Below are positions 27,094 to 35,872 of a stretch of 64,000 nt of DNA, piece by piece. Within the stretch, counting starts at the first letter, position 1. Every line of letters starts with the position of its first letter. Source of the stretch: Caryophanales bacterium UBA1188 (GTDB lineage: Bacteria > Bacillota_I > Bacilli_A > Izemoplasmatales > UBA1188); NCBI GenBank assembly GCA_002310135.1, contig DBYK01000001.1, positions 465,712 through 529,711 on the forward strand. The letters run 5' to 3'. The notes beneath the pieces are model-generated. The model was not told the DNA's origin. It made no database searches and was given only the letters and a program-made list of their open reading frames with translations. A program made the translations under genes and the position numbers.

Positions 27094-29712
27094 CTATTTA
27101 GCCTCGTATAAATTAATTCCATAATTAGATTCAACTTCGAGTGGAAGATTTAATGATACTGCCTTAGTCATAACATCTTCAACAACTTTTATTGTTTTAT
27201 CTATTTCTTCTTTTCTTACATTTAGTACTATTTCATCGTGAATAGTTAAAATCATCTTTGCATGTAATTTGTTTGATTGTATTTCTTTGTCGAGTTTAAC
27301 CATTGCGACTTTTAAAATATCAGCAGCACTTCCTTGGATTGGTGCGTTCATTGCGGTACGTTTCGCGAATTCTCTTTGGTAGTAGTTTGCGCTATTTATA
27401 TCTCTTATATATCTTCTTCTATTGAATATAGTTTTAACATAGCCATTAGAGATTGCATAATCGATTAAAGAATTAGTGAAAGGCACTATTTCTTTAAATG
27501 ATTCATGATATAAATCCATAAATCTTTGAGCTTGGCTCGGACTTATCCCTATATCATTTGACAAGCCCCATGCACTAATGCCATAAATTATTCCGAAATT
27601 AATCGCTTTAGCTCTCGTTCTTTCTTCTTTAGTTACTGTGTCTTTTCTAAATACTTTTTTCGCTGTCGCTTCATGGATATCTTCACCATTTTTAAAGGCT
27701 TTAATTAGATTTTCATCATTAGACATATGAGCGAGTACTCTAAGTTCAATTTGTGAATAGTCACAGCTTAAAAGATACGAATTATCTTCTGGAATAAATA
27801 CTTTTCTAAATTCGCTTGATTCTTTATTCCTTATTGGAAGATTCTGAAGATTTGGTTCAGTTGATGATAATCTTCCTGTATCTGTGAGAGTTTGTCTATA
27901 GATAGTGTGGATGTGATTATCATTTTTTTCTTTTAATGCTTCTTTTACCCCATGAACATAGGTCCCCATAAGTTTTGAAAGCATTCTATATCTTAAAATC
28001 AGATCAACAACTGGATGATAAAACCTTATTGCTTCAAGCACACTTTGATCAGTTGAATATCCAGTTTTTGTTTTCTTATCACTCTTAAGTCCTAATTCTT
28101 CAAATAGTACTACTCCTAGTTGTTTAGGAGATAAGATATTGAACTCGTGGCCTACTAAAGAATATATTTCTTTTTCTAATTCTTTGATTTCATTCGATAT
28201 TTCTTTTTCATATTCATCTAGATAATTTGTATCAACCTTAAGTCCTATATATTCCATATCCCCAAGAACTTTAGAAAATGGGAGTTCAACTTCATAAAGA
28301 AGATATTCTTGGTCATTGTCTTTTATATCCGCTATCATCTTTTCATATATCATATTGATGGCGAAAGCTTTTTTTGCGATATGTGATGAATATATATCTA
28401 TAAATGGAAGTTGTTCTCTGTCTTTTTTACCATAAACATCTATGTCAGTTAATAAATCTTGAAAGCCAAAATGAGTCGCAATTATAGATAAATCTTCTTT
28501 AGTTAAATCTGGGTTTATTAGATATGTCGCAAGGATAGAATCAAATACTACACCACCAAGAATAATTGAATCACTTAAAAGCGATACATACATCTTTTTA
28601 TAATCATATACTGCCTTTTTGATACTATCATCTTGTAGGAAAAGTAGAAAGGAGAATGATGATATAGCATCTTCATAAGGTATATAAAAATTACCTAGTG
28701 AATTTGAAAGCCCAAATCCAATTTTAGGTGATGTATGATAATTCTCATGAAGTAGGTCTAAAATAAGGAAATTTATTTCATCATTTTTAATAATTTCATT
28801 CAATCTATCTTCATCTTGAACAATTTCATAGTTAAATTCATATGATAATTTTTCTTTTGGAAGTTTTTTAAGGAAAGAATTAAAATCGAGTTCTGTATAC
28901 ATCTTTTTTAATTCTTCATAATTTGGTTCTTTTATTTTTAAATCATCTAAAGTTTCATCGAATTTAAATGTAGGATCTAAAGTAGCCATATCTTTAGTAA
29001 AATAGGCAATTTCCTTAGAGTTTATTAATCTTTCTTTATTCTTTCCGTTTATCTTATCGATGTTTTCATAAATACCATCAAGATTATTAAAATCGCTTAA
29101 TAATTTAGAAGCTGTGATAGGTCCTATTCCTTCAACCCCTATTAAATTATCACTTTTATCTCCTATTAGTGCTTTATAATCTGGGACTTGAGTAGATGTA
29201 ATACCTTTTTCTTTAAATAATACTTCTTTTGTATATTTGATTGTTTCTTTTTGTTTAGAATAGATTTGGAATGAATTATCGCTTATTAGTTGAAATAAAT
29301 CATTATCATTTGATAAGATATCGATTTCATCAAATTCGTTTTTATATTTTTTATAAATTGAAGATATAATATCATCTGCTTCATAATCATCAGAAAAGAA
29401 ATAATGAACATTCATATTATCTAAGAATTTATGAATATACGGTATTTGAAGGAATAGTTCATCTGGAGTTTTAGCTCTTCCTGCCTTATAGTCTTTATAC
29501 AATTTATGACGTCTAGTATTTGAACCCTTATCAAAAGCTACAGCGATATGGGTGTAGTCATCATTTATTACTTTTGTATAAATGTTTATGAAACCGTAAA
29601 CCATATTAGTTGGGAAACCATCCCTATTTCTCATAAGGTTGCCTGTGGATGCGGTTGCGTAATATGCTCTAAACATGACATTGTTTCCATCTATAATCAA
29701 TAACTTGTTCAT
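27094..29712 (-). CDS. polA: DNA polymerase I (proofreading motif degenerate)
   Basis: Fills gaps and removes RNA primers. The 872-residue protein has a 5'-3' exonuclease domain at about 1-290 (IDGNNVMFRAYYA; GDKSDNLIGVEGIGP), an exonuclease-like domain around 310-480, and the polymerase domain with DYSQIELRVLAHMS, EERTRAKAINFGIIYG and HDEIVLNV. The expected DxE proofreading pattern is LDLLHEN and the second exonuclease motif lacks the usual aspartate, so 3'-5' editing is probably lost, as in Bacillus Pol I. Starts four bases after coaX and ends two bases before mutM-coaE. Confidence 0.95.
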   Translation of the reverse strand: MNKLLIIDGNNVMFRAYYATASTGNLMRNRDGFPTNMVYGFINIYTKVINDDYTHIAVAFDKGSNTRRHKLYKDYKAGRAKTPDELFLQIPYIHKFLDNMNVHYFFSDDYEADDIISSIYKKYKNEFDEIDILSNDNDLFQLISDNSFQIYSKQKETIKYTKEVLFKEKGITSTQVPDYKALIGDKSDNLIGVEGIGPITASKLLSDFNNLDGIYENIDKINGKNKERLINSKEIAYFTKDMATLDPTFKFDETLDDLKIKEPNYEELKKMYTELDFNSFLKKLPKEKLSYEFNYEIVQDEDRLNEIIKNDEINFLILDLLHENYHTSPKIGFGLSNSLGNFYIPYEDAISSFSFLLFLQDDSIKKAVYDYKKMYVSLLSDSIILGGVVFDSILATYLINPDLTKEDLSIIATHFGFQDLLTDIDVYGKKDREQLPFIDIYSSHIAKKAFAINMIYEKMIADIKDNDQEYLLYEVELPFSKVLGDMEYIGLKVDTNYLDEYEKEISNEIKELEKEIYSLVGHEFNILSPKQLGVVLFEELGLKSDKKTKTGYSTDQSVLEAIRFYHPVVDLILRYRMLSKLMGTYVHGVKEALKEKNDNHIHTIYRQTLTDTGRLSSTEPNLQNLPIRNKESSEFRKVFIPEDNSYLLSCDYSQIELRVLAHMSNDENLIKAFKNGEDIHEATAKKVFRKDTVTKEERTRAKAINFGIIYGISAWGLSNDIGISPSQAQRFMDLYHESFKEIVPFTNSLIDYAISNGYVKTIFNRRRYIRDINSANYYQREFAKRTAMNAPIQGSAADILKVAMVKLDKEIQSNKLHAKMILTIHDEIVLNVRKEEIDKTIKVVEDVMTKAVSLNLPLEVESNYGINLYEAK

Positions 29713-29716
29713 ATAG

Positions 29717-30445
29717 TCACCTATTCAATTTGTATATGTTCATCAAACCTTTTGAAAGTATCGCATCATCTAAAATAACTTTTTCTTTTAATTTATTTTT
29801 AATAATATTTGAAAAGCCACCAAAAATATATATTGGAATATCTTCATCAAAATATTTATTTTTTATTTCTTTTATGAAACCTTCAATTAGGAATGTATAA
29901 CCATTAAAAAGGCCACTTCTTAAGGCTTCTTCTGTGTTTCTTCCGAGAAGATCATAGTCTCCGTCAAGACTTGTATTTTCAATTAGAGATGCAGAATCAA
30001 TCAATCCGTTTAGGGATGTTAAGATTCCAGGAGATATAGCTGTACCTATATATTTCAAATCTTTAACTACATTGAATACTGTAGCTGTGCCTAAAGATAT
30101 TATAATGAATGAATTGCTTTTAAGACTTGCGCCTTCCATAAGAGCTATTAAATCTGAGCCTAGTTCATTTTCTTCAGTTTTTAGATTGTAAACTACTTTT
30201 GTTTTAGAATCGTGAGATACAATGTATGGTTTTATGCCATATTTTTCTTTGAAATATTCATAATATATGTGTTCTTTTCCTTTAGAGACAGATGAAATAA
30301 TAACTCCATCCAAATCTTTAAAAATTGGTAACTTAATAGAAGAGAAATCTTTTATTTCTCTTGTCTTAGTCTTATCTATTATTGAATAATCAAGTGATGT
30401 ACTCACTTTTATATAGGTATTTCCTATATCTACTAAAATAATCAT
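29717..30445 (-). CDS. coaX: Type III pantothenate kinase
   Basis: Phosphorylates pantothenate in the first step of CoA synthesis. The 242-residue protein has the ASKHA fold: phosphate-1 VDIGNTYIKV, the GSDLIALM region where the family has its catalytic aspartate, and phosphate-2 GTATVFNVV plus GTAISPG. Type III enzymes have no P-loop and are insensitive to CoA. The CoaE half of the mutM-coaE fusion lies two genes downstream, so both the first and last CoA steps are in one transcript. Confidence 0.9.
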   Translation of the reverse strand: MIILVDIGNTYIKVSTSLDYSIIDKTKTREIKDFSSIKLPIFKDLDGVIISSVSKGKEHIYYEYFKEKYGIKPYIVSHDSKTKVVYNLKTEENELGSDLIALMEGASLKSNSFIIISLGTATVFNVVKDLKYIGTAISPGILTSLNGLIDSASLIENTSLDGDYDLLGRNTEEALRSGLFNGYTFLIEGFIKEIKNKYFDEDIPIYIFGGFSNIIKNKLKEKVILDDAILSKGLMNIYKLNR

Positions 30446-30446
30446 A

Positions 30447-31076
30447 TTATTTAAAAGTTCCTTCTATAAAATATATTGGGTTACCTAATGCTTTAAACTT
30501 AGTTTCAAATTCAGTTAATATTTCATCTCCCATATATTCAACTATTCCACATTTAAAATCATCTTTTAAATAATTAGAAAAGCTTTCTTTAGAGAATTCA
30601 TATAAATCAAAATTATCAGTTTTAAATCTAATGACTCCATCTTTTTTTAGAATTCTTTTATACATTTCTAAATATTTAGAGTAAGTAAGTCTTCTTTTAT
30701 CATGCCTTGCCTTAGGCCATGGGTCTGGGAAATTGATGTAGATTTTATCTACTTCATTTTCATCAAATAGTTCATTCAATAAAGCTGCGTCTTTATTGAT
30801 TAGAAGAACGTTTTTTATATTTTCTTCTTTTACTTTTTGGACCGCTCTACATATCACACTAGTCATAAGTTCAAGGCCTAGAAACAAAGAATGTTCATTT
30901 TCTTTAGAAAGAGAGACTAGGAACTGTCCCTTTCCACAGCCAACCTCTAAAGAAAGTGAATCAGCATTTTCTAAAAACTCTCTCCACTTTCCTTTATAAT
31001 CAGTTGGATTTTCTATGCAGATGTCTTTGTTTGATGCGCAAATCTTAAATGCGTCTTTTACATGTCTTAATCGCAT
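30447..31076 (-). CDS. trmB: tRNA (guanine-N7-)-methyltransferase
   Basis: Methylates G46 of tRNA. The 209-residue SAM enzyme has LEVGCGKGQFL as motif I, INFPDPWPKARHDKRRL as the substrate-binding signature and TKFKALGN near the C-terminus. Start overlaps the end of the pepV gene by 10 bp; coaX follows after a single base. Confidence 0.94.
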   Translation of the reverse strand: MRLRHVKDAFKICASNKDICIENPTDYKGKWREFLENADSLSLEVGCGKGQFLVSLSKENEHSLFLGLELMTSVICRAVQKVKEENIKNVLLINKDAALLNELFDENEVDKIYINFPDPWPKARHDKRRLTYSKYLEMYKRILKKDGVIRFKTDNFDLYEFSKESFSNYLKDDFKCGIVEYMGDEILTEFETKFKALGNPIYFIEGTFK

Positions 31077-32410
31077 AAATGTTTTATCGCTTCTTGATAA
31101 ATAAAAGATGCAGTAATGAGATTATCTATATCTGCGCTTTCGTTTGGCATATGCATTGTTTCTTTTTCGTTCATAAACATAGGGCCAAAAGCTACTGCGT
31201 TTTTGAAATCTCTTGCATATGTCCCTCCGCCTATAGAGATGGCGTCACTATTATCACCAGTATAGTCTCTATACGCTTTAAGAAGAGCTTGAACTAGGTG
31301 AGAATGTTTAGGTACATAGTGGTATTTAGAATTTGAAAGAGCTTCTACTTTACCATTATATTTCTTCATTAAATTATCTAGTTTTTTTATTGCTTCTTCA
31401 AATTCAAATCCTTTTGGATATCTCAAATTGTTTACAATATAAAACTTTTTATCTTTAAGTTCATATACTGATGGATTTGAAGAAACTTTACCCATCTCAT
31501 CATCAATGTAGTCTACGCCAAGCTTTTCAGCAAAATAATCTAAATGAAGATGGTTCTTGATAAAACTTGTGAATTCATTTTTAATATATTTTTCTAAAAA
31601 TAATGCAAGATAAGTTGCGGCATTTATTCCAGCCTCAGGAGTAGAGCCATGAGCGGCTTTTCCATATAGTTCATATGTTTTTGAATTCTTTTTACCTTTT
31701 AGAGAATTATCTTTTAAGAATTGATTAAATTCTTCTTCTAAATCTAGAGACTTAAGAGTCGCTACTGCATAATCTGGGACTATGTTTGAAGCTGTGCCAG
31801 ATTTAAAAGAGATGATTTCATCATCAGATACTTCTCCTTTAAATAATATTGTGGATATTCCTTTTTCTGCGTATATTAAAGGGAAGAGAGCATCTGGCGA
31901 AAAGCCATAATCACATTCACCATATTTTTCTATATATCTTTCAAGACATCTTGAACCAGATTCTTCATCACATCCAAAGAAAAATCTTATTCTCATATTT
32001 GGCTTAAAATCATTATCCTTAAGCATTTTTAAAGCATAATAAGTAGCCATAAGAGGACCTTTATCATCTATTGAACCTCTTGCGTAAATTCTATTATCTT
32101 TAATCACAGGTTCAAATGGAGGCGTATCCCACCTACCAGTTGCGGGAACAACATCTAAATGACATAAAATGAGTAATACTTTTTCTCCTTCACCGAATTC
32201 AACAAAGCCACCATAGTTGTCGATGTTTTGGACTCTAAAACCATCTTTTTCTCCAAGTTTTAGCATATAATCTAAAGCATCTTTATTGCCTTTTCCAAAA
32301 GGCATTAGTAGATTATCTTTATCATATTTATCTAGAACACTTGGGATTCTTAAGAGTCCATCTAAATCTTCAATAAATGAATTATAGTATGGTCTAAAAC
32401 TATCTATCAT
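31067..32410 (-). CDS. pepV: M20 family dipeptidase (PepV-like)
   Basis: A cytoplasmic zinc aminopeptidase that cleaves dipeptides. The 447-residue protein carries the metal and catalytic residues of the family: HLDVVP (H, D), ARGSIDDKGP (bridging D), DEESGS (the two glutamates), and a C-terminal histidine in the GGGTYARDF region. The frame could start at 32425 (MRANY), but the ATG at 32410 has a good ribosome binding site (GAGGG, eight bases away) and is preferred. It starts four bases before the tyrS stop and overlaps trmB by 10 bp. Confidence 0.9.
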   Translation of the reverse strand: MIDSFRPYYNSFIEDLDGLLRIPSVLDKYDKDNLLMPFGKGNKDALDYMLKLGEKDGFRVQNIDNYGGFVEFGEGEKVLLILCHLDVVPATGRWDTPPFEPVIKDNRIYARGSIDDKGPLMATYYALKMLKDNDFKPNMRIRFFFGCDEESGSRCLERYIEKYGECDYGFSPDALFPLIYAEKGISTILFKGEVSDDEIISFKSGTASNIVPDYAVATLKSLDLEEEFNQFLKDNSLKGKKNSKTYELYGKAAHGSTPEAGINAATYLALFLEKYIKNEFTSFIKNHLHLDYFAEKLGVDYIDDEMGKVSSNPSVYELKDKKFYIVNNLRYPKGFEFEEAIKKLDNLMKKYNGKVEALSNSKYHYVPKHSHLVQALLKAYRDYTGDNSDAISIGGGTYARDFKNAVAFGPMFMNEKETMHMPNESADIDNLITASFIYQEAIKHLCD

Positions 32411-32414
32411 ATAA

Positions 32415-33656
32415 TTAGCCCTCATGTTTTAATAAGGCATGGTTCTTTTTGCCTTTTTTAATGAATGAATAAGTCTTATCTATTGCATCTTCTTTTTTAA
32501 TTATGAAATTAAAATCTGTGATTTTGTTTGAATTAACACTTATTCCTCCACCTTGAACAAGTTTTCTGCCTTCACTCTTAGATGGAGCAAGTTTAGATAA
32601 TACTAAAAAATCAACGATGTTTATATCTTCGCATGTAGATACAACTTCATCATCTTTAAACGCTTCTTCTATCTCTTCTTTAGATAGATTTACGACATCA
32701 CCACTGAATACTGCCTTTGTGATTCTTTGAGCTTTTTCCAACCCTTCAACACCATGTATTAGTTTTGTGACTTCTTCCGCAAGTCTTCTTTGAGCGATTC
32801 TTGTCTCCTTTTGATCAACCCAAAGTAAATTTATTTCTTCTATCTCTTCTTTAGACAAGAAAGTGAATTCTTTTAATCTATCTATAACTTCTTCATCACT
32901 AGTATTTAACCAGAATTGATAGAATTGATATGGGCTTGTGAGTTCTGGGTCTAACCAAATAGCCCCACCAGCAGTTTTACCAAATTTTGTTCCATCTGGC
33001 TTAAGAAGTAGTGGGAATGTTAGACAATAGCATTTAGCATCTTGTCCTTCTATTTTTCTTATTAGTTCAAAACCACTTGTGATATTTCCCCATTGGTCTT
33101 GACCACCAACTTGTAGATTACAACCATAATTCTTATATAGATAATAATAATCATTAGCTTGAAGAACTTGATATGAGAATTCTGTATAAGATATACCTGT
33201 CTCTAGACGTTTCTTAACAGAATCTTTACTCATCATATAATTAACAGTTAGATGTTTTCCTATGTCTCTTAAAAATTGGATTACATCCATCTTGCTTGTC
33301 CAATCATAATTATTTACAAATATAGCTTCACCTAGAATTTTTTGAATTTGATTTTTAATTTTTGAAGCATTTGATTTTGTTGTATCTATATCTAATAAAT
33401 TTCTTTCTTGGCTTTTTCCGCTAGGATCTCCAATCATTCCAGTCGCACCACCGATTAATATGATTGGTTTATGACCTGCGTTTGCGAGTCTTTTAGCGGC
33501 AAGTATTGATAAGAGGTTACCTGCATGAATGCTTTTACCTGTTGGATCAACTCCAATATAGAATGTTAGTTGTCTGTTGTTTAAAGCGTCTTTAAAATCT
33601 TCTCCTGCAGTTTGGGCTATTAGTCCTCTGTATTCTAAATCTTCATAAATATTCAT
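32415..33656 (-). CDS. tyrS: Tyrosyl-tRNA synthetase
   Basis: Charges tRNA-Tyr. The 413-residue class I enzyme has the HIGH-type motif in SIHAGNLL, the ATP/amino-acid binding GGATGMIGDPSGKS, the KFGKT signature (equivalent of KMSKS), and a C-terminal S4 RNA-binding domain (SKSEGRKLVQGGGISVN). It starts 9 bases after the regulator gene and has no T-box of its own. Confidence 0.95.
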   Translation of the reverse strand: MNIYEDLEYRGLIAQTAGEDFKDALNNRQLTFYIGVDPTGKSIHAGNLLSILAAKRLANAGHKPIILIGGATGMIGDPSGKSQERNLLDIDTTKSNASKIKNQIQKILGEAIFVNNYDWTSKMDVIQFLRDIGKHLTVNYMMSKDSVKKRLETGISYTEFSYQVLQANDYYYLYKNYGCNLQVGGQDQWGNITSGFELIRKIEGQDAKCYCLTFPLLLKPDGTKFGKTAGGAIWLDPELTSPYQFYQFWLNTSDEEVIDRLKEFTFLSKEEIEEINLLWVDQKETRIAQRRLAEEVTKLIHGVEGLEKAQRITKAVFSGDVVNLSKEEIEEAFKDDEVVSTCEDINIVDFLVLSKLAPSKSEGRKLVQGGGISVNSNKITDFNFIIKKEDAIDKTYSFIKKGKKNHALLKHEG

Positions 33657-33665
33657 ATATTTCTC

Positions 33666-34661
33666 CTATAAAGTTGTTTCTCTTTTAACTATTGAATAAT
33701 CAAGTACTACTCTGCTACTTGGTAGTTCCTCGCCTATCATCTCGTTCGTCAACATTTTCATAGCTCTTGCGCCTATTTCATAGATAGGAACATTTATAGC
33801 GCTTAATTTAGGGCGACAAAGTAGTGTGTATCTTGTATTTTGAAAACCATAGAATGATACATCTTTTGGAACGATTAGTCCATTTGATTTCATGATGTTC
33901 ATACAAGCTATAGCAATTGAATCTCTAACACCAATTACACCGTCTAAGTGATTTTTATTCACGAAATCGCTTATATCTTTAAAATTGGAATCTAGGTTAC
34001 CAGATGTATAACAGATATGAGGTGTTAAATTGTATTCTTCTATCGCTTTTAGATAACCATTTTCTTTTAATACAGATACTGGATATCTTTTTAACGTAGT
34101 TAATAAGGCTATATTTTTCCTTCCTTCTTTTATCAATTCTTTTGTAACATCATATCCAGCTTTTTCATAATCTATTGCGACTGAATTAAGTTTTTCATCA
34201 TTTGGAGATACTGTATTAACTAATACTATAGGTATTCTGTAAGTATCACGGAGTTCTTTTAAAACTTTGTATTTAGCTTCAGTTATTTCGTCAACAAGAT
34301 ATAAAACACCATCTACTCTTGATGATACTATATCAGTTAATAAATCTTGATATTTATCATCTGATGGTGATGATATAAGGATTGTTGAATACTCATAAGT
34401 TGATGCAACACTCAAAATACCTTTAACCATCTCAGCGACAGATGCTCTAGCAAGATCAGGTGTTATTATTGCAACCTGAGTTGATTTTGAAGATGCAAGT
34501 CCTTTAGCAAGCGCATTAGCTTTATAACCTAATTCTTTTGCAGCTTTTAGGACATTTTTTCTAGTTTCTGGCTTAACAAGTTTTGGTGTGTTTAGAGCTC
34601 TTGAGACTGTTGCATTAGATACTCCAGCTCTTGCGGCCACATCAAATATAGTTGCTTTCAT
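33666..34661 (-). CDS. LacI/GalR family regulator, CcpA-like
   Basis: A 331-residue DNA-binding regulator. The helix-turn-helix is TIFDVAARAGVSNATVSRALN at the N-terminus, followed by the hinge KANALAKGLAS and a periplasmic-binding-protein-like sensor domain. Segments such as VAIDYEKAGYD, NIALLT, GFQNTRY and PIYEIGARAMKMLT follow the order and wording of CcpA, the Gram-positive carbon catabolite regulator. Assignment as CcpA is likely but not proven. Its gene starts a ten-gene housekeeping unit. A strong promoter and a LacI-type palindrome lie upstream, so it is probably autoregulated. Confidence 0.75.
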   Translation of the reverse strand: MKATIFDVAARAGVSNATVSRALNTPKLVKPETRKNVLKAAKELGYKANALAKGLASSKSTQVAIITPDLARASVAEMVKGILSVASTYEYSTILISSPSDDKYQDLLTDIVSSRVDGVLYLVDEITEAKYKVLKELRDTYRIPIVLVNTVSPNDEKLNSVAIDYEKAGYDVTKELIKEGRKNIALLTTLKRYPVSVLKENGYLKAIEEYNLTPHICYTSGNLDSNFKDISDFVNKNHLDGVIGVRDSIAIACMNIMKSNGLIVPKDVSFYGFQNTRYTLLCRPKLSAINVPIYEIGARAMKMLTNEMIGEELPSSRVVLDYSIVKRETTL

Positions 34662-34702
34662 TGTTGTTCCCTCCTATCTTTATCTCTATAGTAGTTAATA
34701 TG

Positions 34703-34731
34703 ATTATATAATAATCATAGGATATTTTCAA
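34703..34731 (-). promoter_or_regulatory. Sigma-A promoter of the regulator-tyrS unit
   Basis: On the minus strand, -35 TTGAAA (34731-34726) and -10 TATAAT (34708-34703) are separated by exactly 17 bases. It is the best full consensus promoter in the window and lies 41 bases before the regulator ATG. It has no TG extension, unlike most others here. Confidence 0.85.
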
Positions 34732-34747
34732 CTTGATAATATGAAAA

Positions 34748-34765
34748 AATGAAAATATTTTCATT
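34748..34765 (-). promoter_or_regulatory. 18-bp perfect palindrome, possible LacI/CcpA-type operator
   Basis: AATGAAAATATTTTCATT is a perfect palindrome whose core TGAAAATATTTTCA resembles the TGWAAnCGnTnWCA cre pattern but has TA instead of CG in the centre. It lies about 20 bases upstream of the -35 of the CcpA-like gene. Minus-strand T bases follow, so a weak terminator after the SASA lipoprotein gene is the alternative reading. Confidence 0.5.
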
Positions 34766-34803
34766 CATTTTCATCAGTATTGTATTTATTTATTAGTAAT
34801 ATA

Positions 34804-35715
34804 TTATATAAATGATGCGAATTTTCTTCCGAGATTAAATTCACTTAATGAATCGTAGTGAGCTATATCAGGATTATCTATAGGTTCTAAAGAAGTTGTG
34901 TACCCTAACTCTTCTGTACTAAAGTATATAGAATTATTGTGTTTATCTGCATATTCAGCTTTAGTATTATTAATTATTTCATAATAGATCCAGTACAAAT
35001 CTATTTCTTTTATGCCTGCATCTATAAAAACAAAGTCATCTTTTGTATATGATGATAAGTCTCTTCTTAAGTAATCAACAAATTTTTTTGTGTTTTTATA
35101 ATATCTATTTGAAGTTTCAATTTGAACTGAGTCTGATTCACCTTGCATCCAACAAACCGCTTCTACTTCTACATCATATCCTTTTGTCTTTAAATAATTT
35201 AGAGATGTTTTACTAAAAGCTATTGCAGCATTATATAATTCACCACGACCATATCTAGAATTTAGCCACTGTGAATTAAGAATAGAGCCCGCCCATGAAT
35301 ATTTAATGATAAAGATAGTCTCGTTTGGATATTTTATGAATAATTCATATGCCATTCCAAGTTCTGGCCCAAAGCAATCTTTAGAAGCTCCCATCCCAGG
35401 TTTAACATTTATAAATTTATTTGAAGATGAGTTATTTCCATTTTCACAAATGAAGTTGATATAAACATTATCAATCCCATTAGATAACATCTCATATTCA
35501 TTTGGAATATTTTTTTTAAGGTAGGCATTACTTGAAATGCCTGTCGCATTAGATTGGCCAAAAAGTAAAATGACCTTTGCTTTAACATTATTCACATTCT
35601 CAAGATTATCTTCAATAGAAAAAGAATTAGTTGCTCCTAGTGGATTAGAATTTGTACAAGCAACTAATAAAAATAAAGATGTTAATGTGATGAAATATAC
35701 AAATATTTTTTTCAT
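34804..35715 (-). CDS. SASA-domain (sialate O-acetylesterase-like) lipoprotein
   Basis: A lipid-anchored SGNH-type carbohydrate acetylesterase. The signal peptide ends in LVAC with the acylated cysteine at residue 20. The esterase has block I FGQSNATG with nucleophile S55, WMQGESD, and a C-terminal DIAHYD providing D and H. These are family marks of sialate O-acetylesterase/CE6. The exact substrate is unknown; acetylated glycans (mucin or plant polysaccharide) are plausible. The ATG lies only eight bases after the tRNA-Leu CCA end and has no ribosome binding site in front of it, which is unusual. Confidence 0.82.
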   Translation of the reverse strand: MKKIFVYFITLTSLFLLVACTNSNPLGATNSFSIEDNLENVNNVKAKVILLFGQSNATGISSNAYLKKNIPNEYEMLSNGIDNVYINFICENGNNSSSNKFINVKPGMGASKDCFGPELGMAYELFIKYPNETIFIIKYSWAGSILNSQWLNSRYGRGELYNAAIAFSKTSLNYLKTKGYDVEVEAVCWMQGESDSVQIETSNRYYKNTKKFVDYLRRDLSSYTKDDFVFIDAGIKEIDLYWIYYEIINNTKAEYADKHNNSIYFSTEELGYTTSLEPIDNPDIAHYDSLSEFNLGRKFASFI

Positions 35716-35723
35716 ATTGTTAA

Positions 35724-35810
35724 TGGTGCGAGAGACAAGATTCGAACTTGCAAGAAATTTCTTTCACTAGAACCTGAATCTAGCGCGTCTACCAGTTCCG
35801 CCACACTCGC
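35724..35810 (-). tRNA. tRNA-Leu (anticodon CAG)
   Basis: An 87-base tRNA with an encoded CCA tail. The acceptor GCGAGTG pairs with CTCTCGC except for one U-U mismatch. The anticodon stem CTAGA/TCTAG encloses CAG, and the T-loop TTCGAAT is intact. The long variable arm fits a leucine tRNA. A lipoprotein gene begins eight bases after it. Confidence 0.93.
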
Positions 35811-35818
35811 ATATCTAG

Positions 35819-35827
35819 ATTATAGCA
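35819..35827 (-). promoter_or_regulatory. Extended -10 promoter of tRNA-Leu
   Basis: TG-C-TATAAT on the minus strand at 35827-35819, eight bases before the tRNA 5' end. A terminator-like hairpin lies just upstream. Confidence 0.7.
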
Positions 35828-35835
35828 TAAATATA

Positions 35836-35851
35836 CCCGGTAAATACCGGG
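35836..35851 (-). terminator. Hairpin after the 978-residue lipoprotein gene
   Basis: CCCGGTA-TT-TACCGGG, a perfect inverted repeat about 20 bases after the lipoprotein stop. The T-run behind it is imperfect (TATATTTATG), so termination may be partial. Confidence 0.6.
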
Positions 35852-35872
35852 CATATTATATGAGAATCAATT

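Noticed and set aside
34748..34765. AT-rich palindrome as a terminator of the SASA lipoprotein gene
   Set aside because: Not fully excluded, but a perfect palindrome without a natural loop and of low stem stability fits an operator better.
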